NCBI GenBank assembly: GCA_009760885.1
Contig: CM019704.1
Location: 16,106,929-16,170,928 of the forward strand
DNA: 64,000 nt
Reading direction: 5' to 3'
Source: Achatina immaculata
Lineage: Eukaryota; Mollusca; Gastropoda; Stylommatophora; Achatinidae
The notes under the pieces were generated by a model. It was not told where the DNA came from, did no database searches, and worked only from the letters and a program-made list of their open reading frames with translations. The translations under genes were made by a program, and so were the position numbers. Shown here piece by piece: positions 38,701 to 45,071 of this stretch. Numbering within the stretch: position 1 is the stretch's first letter; the number at the start of each line of letters is the position of its first letter.

Positions 38701-41700
38701 TTTACACTTATTGTACTGTCCAAACAGTGGGTAAAAAAACATACGAGTTTGTCCTTCATTTTTTATATTGCTGGTCACCATTTTTCTGTAAGCAAAGCTG
38801 TAAAATATAAATTTAGCTGTACAATATAAATTTACTTGTAAAATATTATGCATTTATCCTGAATGCTTTTCTTTGAGCTTGACAGTACGAATGTATTTGT
38901 TTGAAAGGAAAGGAAGAACATGGGAACAGGTGCTTCATAGGATAAGTCATAGAGATGAAAGAACGTATAGCAGACGTGAGAAAATGCTAGTGTTCATATG
39001 GAACGGTGACTGATTTTAGTATATTTTGCATGAAAATAGATCAGATTGTGAGCTTCTTATATTAATATTTAATATGCATTAATATATTAGTCAATCTTTT
39101 GTGTTAATGTGTTTTAATGTAATATGATTAAGTTATACTAGAAATAAATCTTTCCCAAATGGCATAACTGAAAAAAATAAGACTTTAGACTAAAGCGTGA
39201 AAGATTGTCTGATTCTTTAACTGTAGGGTTGCTTCATTTTTGAAGACTGACAGGAAGATGATTGTAGTGAATACATTTGTCATGTTAAACATGCAGTAAA
39301 TACATTTGTCATGTTAAACATGCAGTAAATACTTGTGCCATGGTAAACAAGCAGTAAATACATTTGTCGTGTTAGACATGCAGTAAATACTTGTGCCATG
39401 GTAAACAAGCAGTAAATACATTTGTCGTGTTAAACATGCAGTAAATACTTGTGTCATGGTAAGCAAGCAGTAAATACATGTATAAGATAAGATAAATACA
39501 TATGTTAAGCAGTAAATACTTGCTATGTTAAACAAACAGTAGCTGATGCTTTATACTTCAGTTCATGTTTTCAGACTATATTTTTTACTCTTTTTAATGT
39601 ATAAATTCAATAAGTCAAGGCATATAATCTGGGACACCTCACTGGCATAGTGGTTACAGCACTCATCTCTCACAGCAGTTTGTTTGTGGTTCAGACCTGC
39701 CCGGATGTTGTCACCAAGTTGTAAAAATGGGTACCTGTCTCTGTCTGGAGCTGAGAAAGGAAAGACATGATCCTGACTACACAATACTCTAGTGTGCTGA
39801 CAGAAAGGGAAAGTAAGGGCACTAACATTATATTCCCTGGGTGACTGGGAGTGGCATGACAAGGCTAACTTTATCTGCATTTTTTCCCCTGGTAACAACT
39901 GTGTTAAGAGCACACTTATCTTAACAGTGTTTGTGAGACAGGGAACAGATCTGTTTGCTTTAAAACTCTGACCTACTTCTGTGGCCCAGAAACCTGTAGC
40001 AATCAACACTAATTGTAATTGTTATTTTTGTAAAATGTAATACCATGTTGGTGGATGGGTAGGGACATTGAGATCGCTGGCAGGAATGAGGAAAATCTGG
40101 TGTGAAACCAATGAATCCAGGACGTGACAAGCCTATGAGTCTTTACAACAATGGCTATCAGAATGATGTAAACAAAACAGACCAGCAGACTACAGGTGGC
40201 GGGGAATGGATTTAGTTGAGGCATTCATCGGATTCCTCATCCCAAAGTCGGAGTGTCTCTGTGGAACTGTCTCAAAGCCGTCTGGCCAGCCAGCATTGCA
40301 TGTTGGATCTGACATGGAGAAGAGAGTTAATTACAACCACCAGAGGCTGGAAAACAAAGTTTTGGCCAGGTCAGCCTACACCACTGTCTTCATGGCAGTC
40401 CAAGCAAGACCACAGTCTGCCCTAGCAAGGTGCTGAAGTGTATGATGAAGAATAATAATATCTACATTTTTTTATATGGTCTACATTCATGGTTATATTA
40501 TGGTACTAGTATTCAGTAACAGGAATTTTAAATAGTGATAAAGGAGATTTTGCTATGTAAATTATTCAAAAGGGATTTTTCTGAGTTAGATTACACAGGA
40601 GATTTTGCTATGTAATATTATATGCATGAAGGGTCGTGTACTCTGGAGAAGCATAATAGCCAACGCCAGTTGGCAAGGCACCTGATGATGATATTAGATT
40701 ACTCAAAAGGAGATTTTGCTATGTTATGTTAGATTACCCAAAAGGAAATTTTGCTGTGTTATGTTAGATTACCCAATATTTTGCTGTGTTATGTTAGATT
40801 ACCGAATATTTTGCTGTGTTATGTTAGATTACCCAATATTTTGCTGTGTTATGTTAAATTACCCAAAAGGAGGTTTTGCTATGTTATGTTAATTTTACTC
40901 AAGAGATTTTGCTGTGTTATGTTTAATTACCCAAAAGGAGGTTTTGCTATGCTATGTTAATTTTACTCAAAAGAGATTTTGCTGTGTTAGATTACTTGGG
41001 ATCAAATGCCTACATTGTCATATTTGACAGTTTTGGAGAGTAATACTGATATTGTTGGTTGGTTAGTGAATGGAGAATTTTACCAGGGAAGATTGCTTAT
41101 CAGTGAAATGTCATTAGAAGTATTAATGGCAGGTTATTTCCGTGCCAAGAAATTGTGTCTGGGCTGAAATGAAAGTTGCTTATAAATTGAAAAAGAACAG
41201 CTATGCTACTGAGATTCATTAGCGACAGTAAAAGTGACATTAATATTTGTCTTGTTATTGGTGTGAATGTTGTGGCTCACTCGTACCTTACACCAGGGAG
41301 AACTCTGGAGTGTTGTGTATTACATCTCTCTCCTTTTCTCTGTCATGCACACACACTTGCTCACACTTATCCTATTGATTAGCCAATCATTTTCATCAGC
41401 TAGGGGCCCGACTGGATGTTCAGTAATAGGTTCAAAGAGAGAGAGAGGGCCCCCACTTGAAGCACTTTGGATTCTTCCTTAAAACAAGAGAAGCTCTTCC
41501 AGGCTGTGGAGCAATGTCTTCCCCCCCCCCACACACACACATTATGGGCTTGCCCATAACTGTTGTGCGTTTTCTTTGGTTTTGGGTTCTTTGCAGCCAA
41601 AAACCAAGGCTACATCAGCATTTGAGTTAGATGACTGAGTTGTAGTAGCTTTCTTTAACTTCTTCAGTGGACTGAAAGTGCTGGACTACTTGTCAGGCTC

Positions 41701-41946
41701 CAACACTAAGGAACTTCTCAGTCTGTCTCAGAACTATATAACCATTTATGATGTTTTAATGTTTTTCTTTTCTGCTTTGTATAGAAGTCAACAAGTTCAG
41801 GTTTGCTTGTCATTGTCTGTTCATTTATTTCATTCTTGAATTATTCATATTTTTGTTCTACAGATAGTGCTAATGATGAGAATGTTCATGACAATGGAAC
41901 TGATGACCTCAATGAGAGCACAGACAGTATAAAAGAAGAGTTATAG
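8598..41946 (+). CDS. CRELD: CRELD family protein (cysteine-rich with EGF-like domains), 11-12 exons, two possible C-termini
   Basis: CRELD proteins are ER or secretory-pathway proteins that help fold and mature client proteins; CRELD1 is membrane-anchored and CRELD2 is a soluble ER-stress protein. Coding exons, joined by GT/AG sites in consistent phase: 8598-8714, 9689-9771, 11956-12010, 14805-14919, 15179-15267, 15944-16070, 18414-18515, 19625-19702, 21715-21816, 22899-23036, then either 35045-35295 (418 aa) or 35045-35158 plus 41864-41946 (400 aa). Residues 1-20 form a signal peptide. CSIC at 27-30 is the CxxC of the DUF3456 domain. GGGNTKWEEKSLGSY is the WE-type block. EGF/furin-like cysteine repeats follow, with calcium-binding EGF domains starting DINEC (about residue 230) and DNNEC (about 290). 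The start at 8598 was chosen because the hydrophobic signal follows it directly; an in-frame ATG at 8442 would bury that signal. The order matches vertebrate CRELD throughout. Whether this is the CRELD1 or CRELD2 orthologue cannot be decided, since both kinds of C-terminus are present. Confidence 0.93.
8835..9112 (+). mobile_element. tRNA-derived SINE
   Basis: Head has an A-box-like TGGCCTGGTTAGGC and a B-box GGGTTCAAGTCTC at 8881-8893. Body contains AATGGGTACC and a GGGCCTAACACCG segment shared with other copies. Sits in CRELD intron 1. Confidence 0.75.
9689..9771 (+). CDS. CRELD: CRELD exon 2: WE-region block
   Basis: Phase 0 entry after ACATACAG and exit with two bases carried (ACA AG|GTAAGA). 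It encodes GLSSTQKSNYGGGNTKWEEK and SLGSYAT. This is the stretch that vertebrate CRELD has between the CxxC helix and the ETRLVE-like helix, so it fills the gap between exons 1 and 3 exactly, in phase. Confidence 0.9.
9890..9995 (+). repeat. 106-bp duplicate of 6040-6145
   Basis: Identical base for base to 6040-6145, including its A-run, although the flanks differ. It derives from a LINE (family C) tail. Lies in CRELD intron 2. Confidence 0.9.
10513..11216 (+). mobile_element. Diverged TTAA MITE relative
   Basis: Starts TTAACTCTTTCCGTACC and has CACGGATGTTACG, like the MITE family. The body has drifted and the 3' terminus is not clear, so the right border is approximate. Confidence 0.5.
11956..12010 (+). 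CDS. CRELD: CRELD exon 3: DUF3456 helix
   Basis: A 55-nt microexon after the acceptor TTTCAG. Its first base completes AGT (Ser) with the two bases carried from exon 2, then it reads EVRLVEIVEKLCDEGAKE. Ends in phase 0 at GAG|GTGATT. Its single cysteine belongs to the DUF3456 disulphide pattern. Confidence 0.88.
12120..12318. mobile_element. hAT-like MITE
   Basis: Inverted ends CAGTGTTTCCCAACC and GTTAGGAAACACTG (12305-12318), 199 bp in all. Such ends and the partly matching 8-bp flanks (TTGTATGG and TTGTAAGA) are typical of hAT derivatives. No coding capacity. Confidence 0.65.
12509..13517 (+). mobile_element. Tigger/pogo-like DNA transposon relic
   Basis: Ends are CAGTACATATGGTATCTCGG and the inverted partner finishing AGTACCACTG. 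From 12775 a broken frame reads MAPKKVKSVSDSG, then after a frameshift KHENGIRVSDLTKQYNMAKS and ADVAKGVTMLRSKG. This is the CENP-B-type helix-turn-helix of Tigger transposases. The DDE domain is absent. A LINE fragment (13185-13340) has inserted near its right end. Confidence 0.8.
13185..13340 (-). mobile_element. LINE 3' fragment (family D)
   Basis: Contains TATCCTTCCCATGCCGTTAA and ACGTCACATAGGGCTCGC, shared with 50242-50510 and 62382-62640. Inserted into the Tigger relic. Confidence 0.8.
13604..13770 (-). mobile_element. SINE body, truncated
   Basis: Shares CCATTAAGGCATATTGGGG and TAATCAGTATCATG with other SINE copies in reverse orientation. Abuts the next MITE copy. Confidence 0.6.
13776..14502 (+). 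mobile_element. TTAA-flanked MITE, copy 3
   Basis: From TTAACTCTTTCCATGCC to AGAAAGAATTAA, 727 bp. Very similar to the reversed copy at 16808-17514. Has a roughly 40-bp internal duplication around 14112-14190 (AGGTAGAATAATTTC). In CRELD intron 3. Confidence 0.8.
14805..14919 (+). CDS. CRELD: CRELD exon 4: end of DUF3456
   Basis: Acceptor TGCAG, donor GG|GTAACT with one base carried. Encodes CHSVLEEHEELVERYWFKEF then AQKKDTDLYSYLCIEHMK. The CH..LE..EELVE..WF spacing and the LYSYLC cysteine match the CRELD family closely. Confidence 0.92.
15179..15267 (+). CDS. CRELD: CRELD exon 5: first cysteine-rich repeat
   Basis: Acceptor CTCAAG, donor GAT|GTGAGT, phase 0 exit. Encodes VCCPNNTYGKDCTQCPG and TVDRPCSGNGQCD, an EGF-like segment with an N-glycosylation-type NNT sequon. 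Confidence 0.92.
15530..15790 (-). mobile_element. tRNA-derived SINE, diverged
   Basis: Reverse-oriented: the right end, ACCACTACCTCACTCAGAC, is the complement of a tRNA-like A-box head. Contains GGTACTTCTTTCTACAGCTG shared with 16560-16600. In CRELD intron 5. Confidence 0.6.
15944..16070 (+). CDS. CRELD: CRELD exon 6: laminin/EGF-like repeat
   Basis: Acceptor TCTCACAG, donor AAAG|GTATGT with one base carried. Encodes GDGTRSGSGTCKCHSGYNGE, LCNKCKDGFYEEYSNETHTS and CK. The NET sequon is conserved in position with other CRELD proteins. Confidence 0.92.
16432..16681 (-). mobile_element. tRNA-derived SINE
   Basis: Read on the minus strand it starts GTCTGAGTGGCGAAGTGG (A box) with a B-box GGGTTCAAATCT near 16631-16620. 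The tail body has GGTGTTAGTGCCCATATTTT. In CRELD intron 6. Confidence 0.75.
16808..17514 (-). mobile_element. TTAA-flanked MITE, copy 4, reversed
   Basis: From TTAACTCCTTCCATGCC to ATGGAAAGAGTTAA, 707 bp, opposite in orientation to the copy at 13776-14502. The two flank CRELD exons 4-6. Confidence 0.82.
17515..18413. other. CRELD intron 6, remainder
   Basis: AT-rich with no family recognised. Two related stretches of roughly 90 bp near 17975 and 18115 share GCATGGCCTTTCC-like and TGACNNACTNCATTTAGTCC sequence, an old local duplication. Confidence 0.5.
18414..18515 (+). CDS. CRELD: CRELD exon 7: furin-like cysteine repeat
   Basis: Acceptor TTTCCAG after a pyrimidine tract; donor CAGG|GTCTGT with one base carried. 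Encodes VCDLSCKNTCSEGGPKGCDQ and CKDGWLENEEVGCQ. The C..GC.QCK.GW pattern is the first furin-like repeat of CRELD. Confidence 0.92.
18516..21384. other. CRELD introns 7 and 8, apart from exon 8
   Basis: Two introns either side of exon 8 (19625-19702). The second holds nothing recognised. In the first, 18720-19020 is less AT-rich and open in one frame for 74 codons, without any recognisable protein. Confidence 0.35.
19625..19702 (+). CDS. CRELD: CRELD exon 8: calcium-binding EGF 1
   Basis: Acceptor TTTTTCAG, donor TTTT|GTGAGT with one base carried. Encodes DINECLEDPCDEDQYCLNTR and GSFTCF. DINEC and C.NT.GSF.C are the signature residues of a calcium-binding EGF domain, here truncated as in other CRELD proteins. 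Confidence 0.93.
21385..21600 (-). mobile_element. Second SINE-like family, copy 1
   Basis: Shares with 46845-47045 the order of blocks: GCC-T-CATATTTTTAGGCC, GACCTGTCCTCG, TTGG-TTG-C, AAAAAATTCTGGATGTGAAA, and a right end near GTGCACTGAC. Diverged, and the tRNA head is not certain. Confidence 0.5.
21715..21816 (+). CDS. CRELD: CRELD exon 9: second furin-like repeat
   Basis: Acceptor GTGTCCAG, donor ATTG|GTGAGC with one base carried. Encodes SCDVACESCTGSGPDKCKEC, GSGFSMDEKTNTCI. Matches the family C..C..C.G.GP..C..C..GF pattern. Confidence 0.93.
22255..22640. repeat. 30-bp minisatellite, about 12.5 copies, CRELD intron 9
   Basis: Unit TCTTACCCTCAGTCTCCCTT plus TTAGACTGAT. Most copies are identical. 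Degenerate relatives of about 25-30 bp continue to about 22830. Because 30 is a multiple of 3, it creates long open frames on the minus strand that are not genes. Confidence 0.95.
22899..23036 (+). CDS. CRELD: CRELD exon 10: calcium-binding EGF 2
   Basis: Acceptor CATTGCAG, donor AAAAG|GTAAGA with one base carried. Encodes DNNECETNAELCKGEHEVCK, NTPGSYECGCVTGFTRKEDA and CVRAPK. A complete calcium-binding EGF domain (DNNEC, C.NTPGSY.C.C..GF). It is followed by a 12 kb intron or by splicing to a terminal exon. Confidence 0.94.
23037..24734. other. CRELD intron 10, first part
   Basis: AT-rich, no exon candidate with a coding look and no recognised repeat. Confidence 0.5.
24735..25637 (+). mobile_element. 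TTAA-flanked MITE, copy 5, longer form
   Basis: From TTAACTCTTTCCGTGCC to GGCACGGGAAGAGTTAA, 903 bp, with the clearest inverted ends of the family (17 bp). The middle carries sequence that the 700-bp copies lack. Confidence 0.82.
25790..26015 (+). mobile_element. Small AT-rich MITE, copy 1
   Basis: Shares with 27773-27977 the stretch TTTTGTTCTTTAGTTTGGAG, TTTTAAACTGCCGTAAAGGC and AAAATAGGC, then GTCATGGGTAATC. Borders are approximate. Confidence 0.5.
26016..27772. other. CRELD intron 10, middle part
   Basis: AT-rich with T and A runs; nothing recognised. Confidence 0.45.
27773..27977 (+). mobile_element. Small AT-rich MITE, copy 2
   Basis: Bounded by GGTTAACTC on both sides (about 27763 and 27973) with a body like 25790-26015. 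Probably another TTAA-targeting non-autonomous family. Confidence 0.5.
28259..29148 (+). mobile_element. Internally deleted mariner element
   Basis: Flanked by TA at 28257-28258 and 29149-29150. Ends TGAGGGTCATACCGAAAATC and, inverted, CAAGGGTCATATCGAAAGTT; the terminal similarity extends about 75 bp inward. The plus strand encodes a mariner helix-turn-helix (SFRQRVVIEFLVKEEFTTAE, SASSVRRWVIDF, PRSGCP). After a jump it reads WEILPHPAYSPDLTPSDYHL, the motif near the last catalytic Asp. The central catalytic region is lost and the frame is broken; 890 bp against about 1.3 kb for a full element. Confidence 0.9.
29149..29655. other. CRELD intron 10, spacer
   Basis: AT-rich, no feature recognised. 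Confidence 0.45.
30149..31572 (-). mobile_element. Non-autonomous element (family H), reversed copy
   Basis: Read on the minus strand it ends in a GAACGAAGAAGAAGAAG tail (30149-30168 on plus is the complement). Contains three units of about 88 bp with GGTGAGAGGTGGTTGCC and several with CTCTAGAGCNGAGG. Nearly all of it matches 31901-33210 in reverse complement. Flanking CTATGC on each side may be the target duplication. No protein recognised. Confidence 0.75.
31795..33665 (+). mobile_element. Family F element, split by a family H insertion
   Basis: The left part 31795-31900 (GGAACAACTGTGTTAAGAGC to AATTGTTAT) and right part 33211-33665 together equal one copy of the roughly 560-600-bp family seen at 39885, 46222 and 52410. 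Confidence 0.8.
31901..33210 (+). mobile_element. Non-autonomous element (family H), forward copy with target duplication
   Basis: 1,310 bp ending GAACGAAGAAGAAGAAG. Flanked by TAATTGTTAT at 31891-31900 and 33211-33220, a 10-bp target-site duplication. Insertion is into a family F element. Starts CCGCTGTTGGCGAGATCTTC. Confidence 0.88.
34763..35044. other. End of CRELD intron 10
   Basis: Unique sequence leading into the acceptor TTCATTCTCATTTTCAG of exon 11. Confidence 0.6.
35045..35158 (+). CDS. CRELD: CRELD exon 11, short form: charged linker with internal donor
   Basis: Same acceptor as the long form but ending at CCAG|GTGTAG, with one base carried. That phase fits the exon at 41864 exactly, giving KGTP then DSANDEN. 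Lysine-rich and hydrophilic, with no membrane segment. Confidence 0.6.
35045..35295 (+). CDS. CRELD: CRELD exon 11, long form: membrane-type C-terminus
   Basis: Acceptor CATTTTCAG; the carried G gives EKVSSSKKFEDPLNLAEQ, a charged linker ending near WEKFKGTP. Reading past an internal donor at 35158|35159 continues open for 45 more codons to TGA at 35293-35295. This adds GHFLVMALYGISC and then SNLAMFALSLLMVIHVVWFA, two hydrophobic segments with a short loop, comparable in size to the CRELD1 membrane hairpin. It could be a genuine terminal exon or a retained-intron artefact. Confidence 0.65.
35600..36000. repeat. 48-bp minisatellite, about 8 copies
   Basis: Unit includes GCTCTGCTAGTTTTTGTATA and GTTTGATGGTCCACATGAAG. 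The length is a multiple of 3, so spurious minus-strand open frames appear. Begins about 300 bp after the stop of the membrane-type CRELD exon. Confidence 0.95.
36283..36560 (+). mobile_element. LINE 3' end (family E) with (GAA)n tail
   Basis: Encodes FKVGTTNLCTCAQVPQTVEH, ILQNCINYETLRNNYWPSET, KLYGSIHELQKTVKFIQETG then LQI and stop. The C.C...PQT.EHILQ.C pattern is the C-terminal zinc-knuckle of jockey/CR1-type LINEs. Then GTGCGAACGAAGAAGAAG. An 11-bp duplication ACCTCAGGTCT flanks it (36272-36282, 36561-36571). Confidence 0.9.
36677..36832. mobile_element. hAT-like relic
   Basis: Ends TAGAGGTTCCCAAGCC and, at the right, GGCTTTGAGAACCACTG, an imperfect inverted pair typical of old hAT MITEs. 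No clear target duplication. Confidence 0.45.
36833..37993. other. CRELD last intron, unique part
   Basis: AT-rich with long T runs near 37,180 and 37,410. No exon or repeat recognised. Confidence 0.45.
37994..38687 (+). mobile_element. TTAA MITE, second subfamily
   Basis: Starts TTAACTCTTTGTGTACTGGG and ends AGTATAGAAAGAGTTAA. Same terminal design and length (694 bp) as the main family but an unrelated interior. Confidence 0.6.
39265..39550. repeat. 29-30-bp tandem repeat
   Basis: Units of GCAGTAAATACATTTGTCAT + GTTAAACAT alternating with GCAGTAAATACTTGTGCCAT + GGTAAACAA, giving a 59-bp dimer period over about 280 bp; decays at the right end. Confidence 0.9.
39630..39880 (+). mobile_element. 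tRNA-derived SINE
   Basis: Head with GGCATAGTGGTTACAGCACT (A box) and TTGTGGTTCAGACCTG (degenerate B box), then AAAAATGGGTACCTGTCTC and ACAATACTCTAGTGTGCTGA as in other copies. Confidence 0.7.
39885..40440 (+). mobile_element. Family F element, copy 2
   Basis: Starts CCCTGGTAACAACTGTGTTA; contains ATCCAGGACGTGACAAGCC, CACCAGAGGCTGGAAAACAA and TGCCCTAGCAAGG. Complete relative to the split copy at 31795-33665. Confidence 0.8.
40560..40995. repeat. 30-bp AT-rich tandem repeat
   Basis: Units of TTTTGCTGTGTTATGTTAGA + TTACCCAATA, up to 12 copies, the central ones most regular. The interspersed repeat at 40622-40692 sits within the left part. Confidence 0.85.
40622..40692 (-). repeat. Short interspersed repeat, copy 2
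   Basis: Reverse complement of 1096-1166: TGCATGAAGGGTCGTGTACT and CTGGAGAAGCATAATAGCC. It interrupts the 30-bp tandem array. Confidence 0.6.
41864..41946 (+). CDS. CRELD: CRELD last exon: soluble C-terminus ending KEEL
   Basis: Acceptor TTCTACAG. With a carried G it reads DSANDENVHDNGTDDLNEST then DSIKEEL and TAG at 41944-41946. The acidic tail closes with KEEL, a KDEL-type ER-retrieval sequence; vertebrate CRELD2 ends with the related REDL. The phase accepts either exon 10 or the short form of exon 11. Confidence 0.75.
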
Positions 41947-43032
41947 GCAAGAGAGCATGTTTGGTCGGAAGAACTCTGTTATTAAAAACATATTTATATG
42001 TTGATGTCTGAATCTGTTACAGGAAAAATGAATATCTGTACTGAATTTTACTAAATGCATTGTGTTGTAACTTAAGTATGATTGTAATGTTGTGTCGTGT
42101 TAGTTAACAGCCATGTACATTGTCGGCATCCATTTGTTTTACTCATTGCAAATAGAGAATCAGCGTTATATGATTGCCTGCCATACATTTCTAGTTCAGT
42201 CCTGTGAAGATAATCTGTCTCCGATTATTTTCTTCTTCTTTTTTTTTCCTACAAGTTTCTTGACCCATCATTTACTTGATCTTTTGCTGTGAGATTTGTT
42301 TCCTCCAGTGTTTTCGTGGGTCTATTGTTACACATCCTGATATATCCAAAATATTTCAGCTTTTGTTGTAATGTTTATCATAATTTCTCCGATTTCTTTT
42401 GTTTTGTAACAGAAGTCCCAGATTCCTTGTATGGTGTTGCACAGTGTTTTTTTTTTTTTAATAACCAACTTTAATATCTGCATTGTTTGGAAGTAAAATT
42501 GGTCTCATTTTGTTGAAAATGAATTTACCTATTCTGCATTGTGCATTTTCATATTTCAAAGATATTTAATTACATATTTGTTTTTCCATGAGTATTTTTA
42601 CATTTAATTTTTAAAAAATAATTGATTTCATAATTTTTAAAATTATTTTTGGATAGTGTTTTATAATTTCATATTAAAAAAATGTTTTTCACACTTATAT
42701 TTACTGAAGGATTTCTCCTTAATATTAGTTCATCAAATCTTATGGAATCCTCTGCAAATAGGCAAATGTACCATGGACATCTGAGACTATTGTTCTTTCA
42801 TAGATGGTATTTAGTTCTTTGTGTGTGGAATGAAAGCACTAATTAGTCCATCCTGCACAGTCAGTTGTTGAGGGCTTTTTGTTTTGTAAATCTCTTCCAC
42901 ACCCCCGATTTTTTTAAAGGAGTTATGTAATGTATTGACAAAACAAATATACCATGCCAGGTTAACATTACTGCAAAATCAACAGTTGCTGAGGACTTTG
43001 GGGGTGTGTACTTTCTTTGTTTAAAGAAGAGT

Positions 43033-43320
43033 ACTGTAGTCCTTCTGCTTACATTACCGCATCCATTGGAGAGTGTCACTTTAGCCCTTCTGCTTACATT
43101 ACCGCATCCATTGGAGAGTGTCACTTTAGCCCTTCTGCTTACATCCATTGGAGAATACTCACTGTAGCTCATCTGCTTACATTACCACATCCATTGAAGA
43201 GTACTCACTGTAGCCCATCTGCTTACATTACCACATCCATTGAAGAGTACTCACTGTAGCTCATCTGCTTACATTACCACATCCATTGAAGAGTACTCAC
43301 TGTAGCCCATCTGCAACACC
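43033..43320. repeat. 45-bp tandem repeat in CRELD 3' region
   Basis: Units with TTCTGCTTACATTACCGCAT + CCATTGGAGAGTGTCACTTT + AGCCC; about 6 copies, some with AGTACTCACTGTAGC in the right half. Confidence 0.92.
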
Positions 43321-43327
43321 ATTGAGG

Positions 43328-43590
43328 TTCTGTAGCGGTGAGGTGGCTAGTACACTAGTATTTTATGGCAAGGAAAGTGGTTCTTAGCCTGGCTAGAGGT
43401 GCTCCATTTGCCCATCTGCAGAAATAGGTACCTGGCTCCTCATGAAGTTGAGGAAGTAAAGGCAGTCAGTCATGATGTTGACCATATCATGCTCTAACTT
43501 GTCAACTGATCAAGCAAAGTAAGGGCTCTAACACCATATTTGCTTAGATGCCTCTACAGTATGTTGAGACTACCTTTACTTCTCTTTTAT
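43328..43590 (+). mobile_element. tRNA-derived SINE
   Basis: Begins GTAGCGGTGAGGTGGCTAGT; body with AAATAGGTACCTGGCTCCTC and GTAAGGGCTCTAACACCATA as in the other SINE copies. The B box is degenerate. Confidence 0.6.
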
Positions 43591-44284
43591 GCCCATGCTT
43601 TAGACTGCACAAAATGGAAAAGAGTGTCCACCAAAACCTGGCAGCTTGATGATGATACCTGATAATCATTCACTAGTCACATCTTCACTTTTTAAAATAT
43701 CAGGTATTGCTTATCAGTGAATTCATTGAGAAGCATATTACAAACATCCAAAACTTGTTTTCTTATGTGGCAGATTTTTTTGAAAAATTTTAGTTACATC
43801 ATCTGAGCGTGGGCAACATTTTGAGATGAAGTCTGGAAACTTGTTAGTAACTCACTTTCAGATAATTGTTTAAACGCATTCTCTTCTCATGGAGTAATAA
43901 TTTAATTTTTTTGGATATAAGGTCTGTGTAAATGTGTTGTTTAGTTTCAGAAGCATGAGTTTGTAGATGTTTGTGTTACTATTAAGATTCTTTTATTTTG
44001 TTCATGTTGTACTGAGTTGGGGGATAGTGCACACAGTATTTAACCTTGACCTGTTTCTGATATGAAATTGTATTGCCTAGTGTTTTCTGTTCATTGTTAC
44101 ACTAGAGATGACCATAATAAATGCATAATCGAGTGTTGAAGTGGCACTGGGATCTCTTCAGAGTACTTGACCAATCTATTTCTAGCATTTTTTTGCCGTT
44201 ATGGCATGCATATCTTCTCATAGGGCAAGTACTGGTCTCCATTATTCATTTACTGTGGCCAGTAAATATTTAAAATCTTTTTGA

Positions 44285-44600
44285 GGCAGGTTGTGTGGAA
44301 TGAGGATAATTGTCAATTTCTTTTTCAGTCGTTCTCCAGCATTCTGCTCCATAGAGGAGTGCAGATAGCTTTGGTTCTAGTAGGTACCAGTTAATAATGA
44401 TATCAGAATATCTGTAGTAAGATTTCCCATCTCTCTCTCTCTCTCTCTGAGCCTTAAGTGCCCAGGGCACATGGGGCTTCTACAAGGGTTTTCCACAAAT
44501 GCCTGTCCTTCACCTTTTTTTTTTCTGCTCTTGTCCAAGTGAGCCCTCTATTGCTCAACATCCTCTCTATTGTTCTTCTCCATGTCTCCTTACTTCTGTT
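44285..44600 (-). mobile_element. LINE fragments (family C)
   Basis: On the minus strand 44600-44431 gives the LINE 3' end (complement of GGGCACATGGGGCTTCTACA) with an (AG)n tail. Just beyond, LEPKLSALLYGAECWRTTEK comes from a more internal part of the same kind of element. Both are short and broken. Confidence 0.7.
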
Positions 44601-45071
44601 CTCCTGTGGCTGCATCTTAGTGCTATTTTAAAAAATTTCCCATATAACAGATTAATACAGAAAATATTCCTCATCACATTTTAGAAGATGGAAATTGAAT
44701 ACGTATGAAAATAATGAAAGCATTGATACTAAAATTCTTTCTTTCGAATAATTTCATTTGGTGTTAGATAAAGTGCATGTCTGGATTATGTGGCAAATAG
44801 CCTCTAATTCATTGTCAACAGAAAAAAGGTCTGAGGACTGAAAGTCATATTGATATCACCTAGCATTACATTATGAATATGCTGTTCTCATACAATTTTT
44901 GTGTTTCATTTTTCACTTTATGAGTTACACACAGCATTAAAAACACCAGAATGTAATCTTGTATTATGCATGTGTCACTTTGTATGTTTGTCATTTAATA
45001 CTTAAATCAGTGTCTAGATACATTCTAGACAGCTTATGTGAATTTAGATACAAAAGTCGTTCAGAAAAATA

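Larger units (their letters stand above)
41947..44140 (+). other. Probable CRELD 3'UTR and downstream sequence
   Basis: Non-coding and AT-rich after the TAG at 41946. An ATTAAA at about 41981 is a possible early poly(A) signal; AATAAA at 44116-44121 is a late one. A 45-bp minisatellite and a SINE lie within it. The real cleavage site cannot be told from sequence. Confidence 0.4.

Noticed and set aside
39314..40960. Repeat-peptide frames such as LLCYVRLPNI and the minus-strand tyrosine-rich frame near 39.4 kb
   Set aside because: Both come from 30-bp tandem repeats.
43017..43259. Plus-strand 80-codon frame with SPSAYITASI-type repeats
   Set aside because: Created by the 45-bp tandem repeat in the CRELD 3' region.
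8835..43590. tRNA-like heads with A and B boxes
   Set aside because: They are attached to repeated SINE bodies and cannot fold into proper tRNAs; not counted as tRNA genes.
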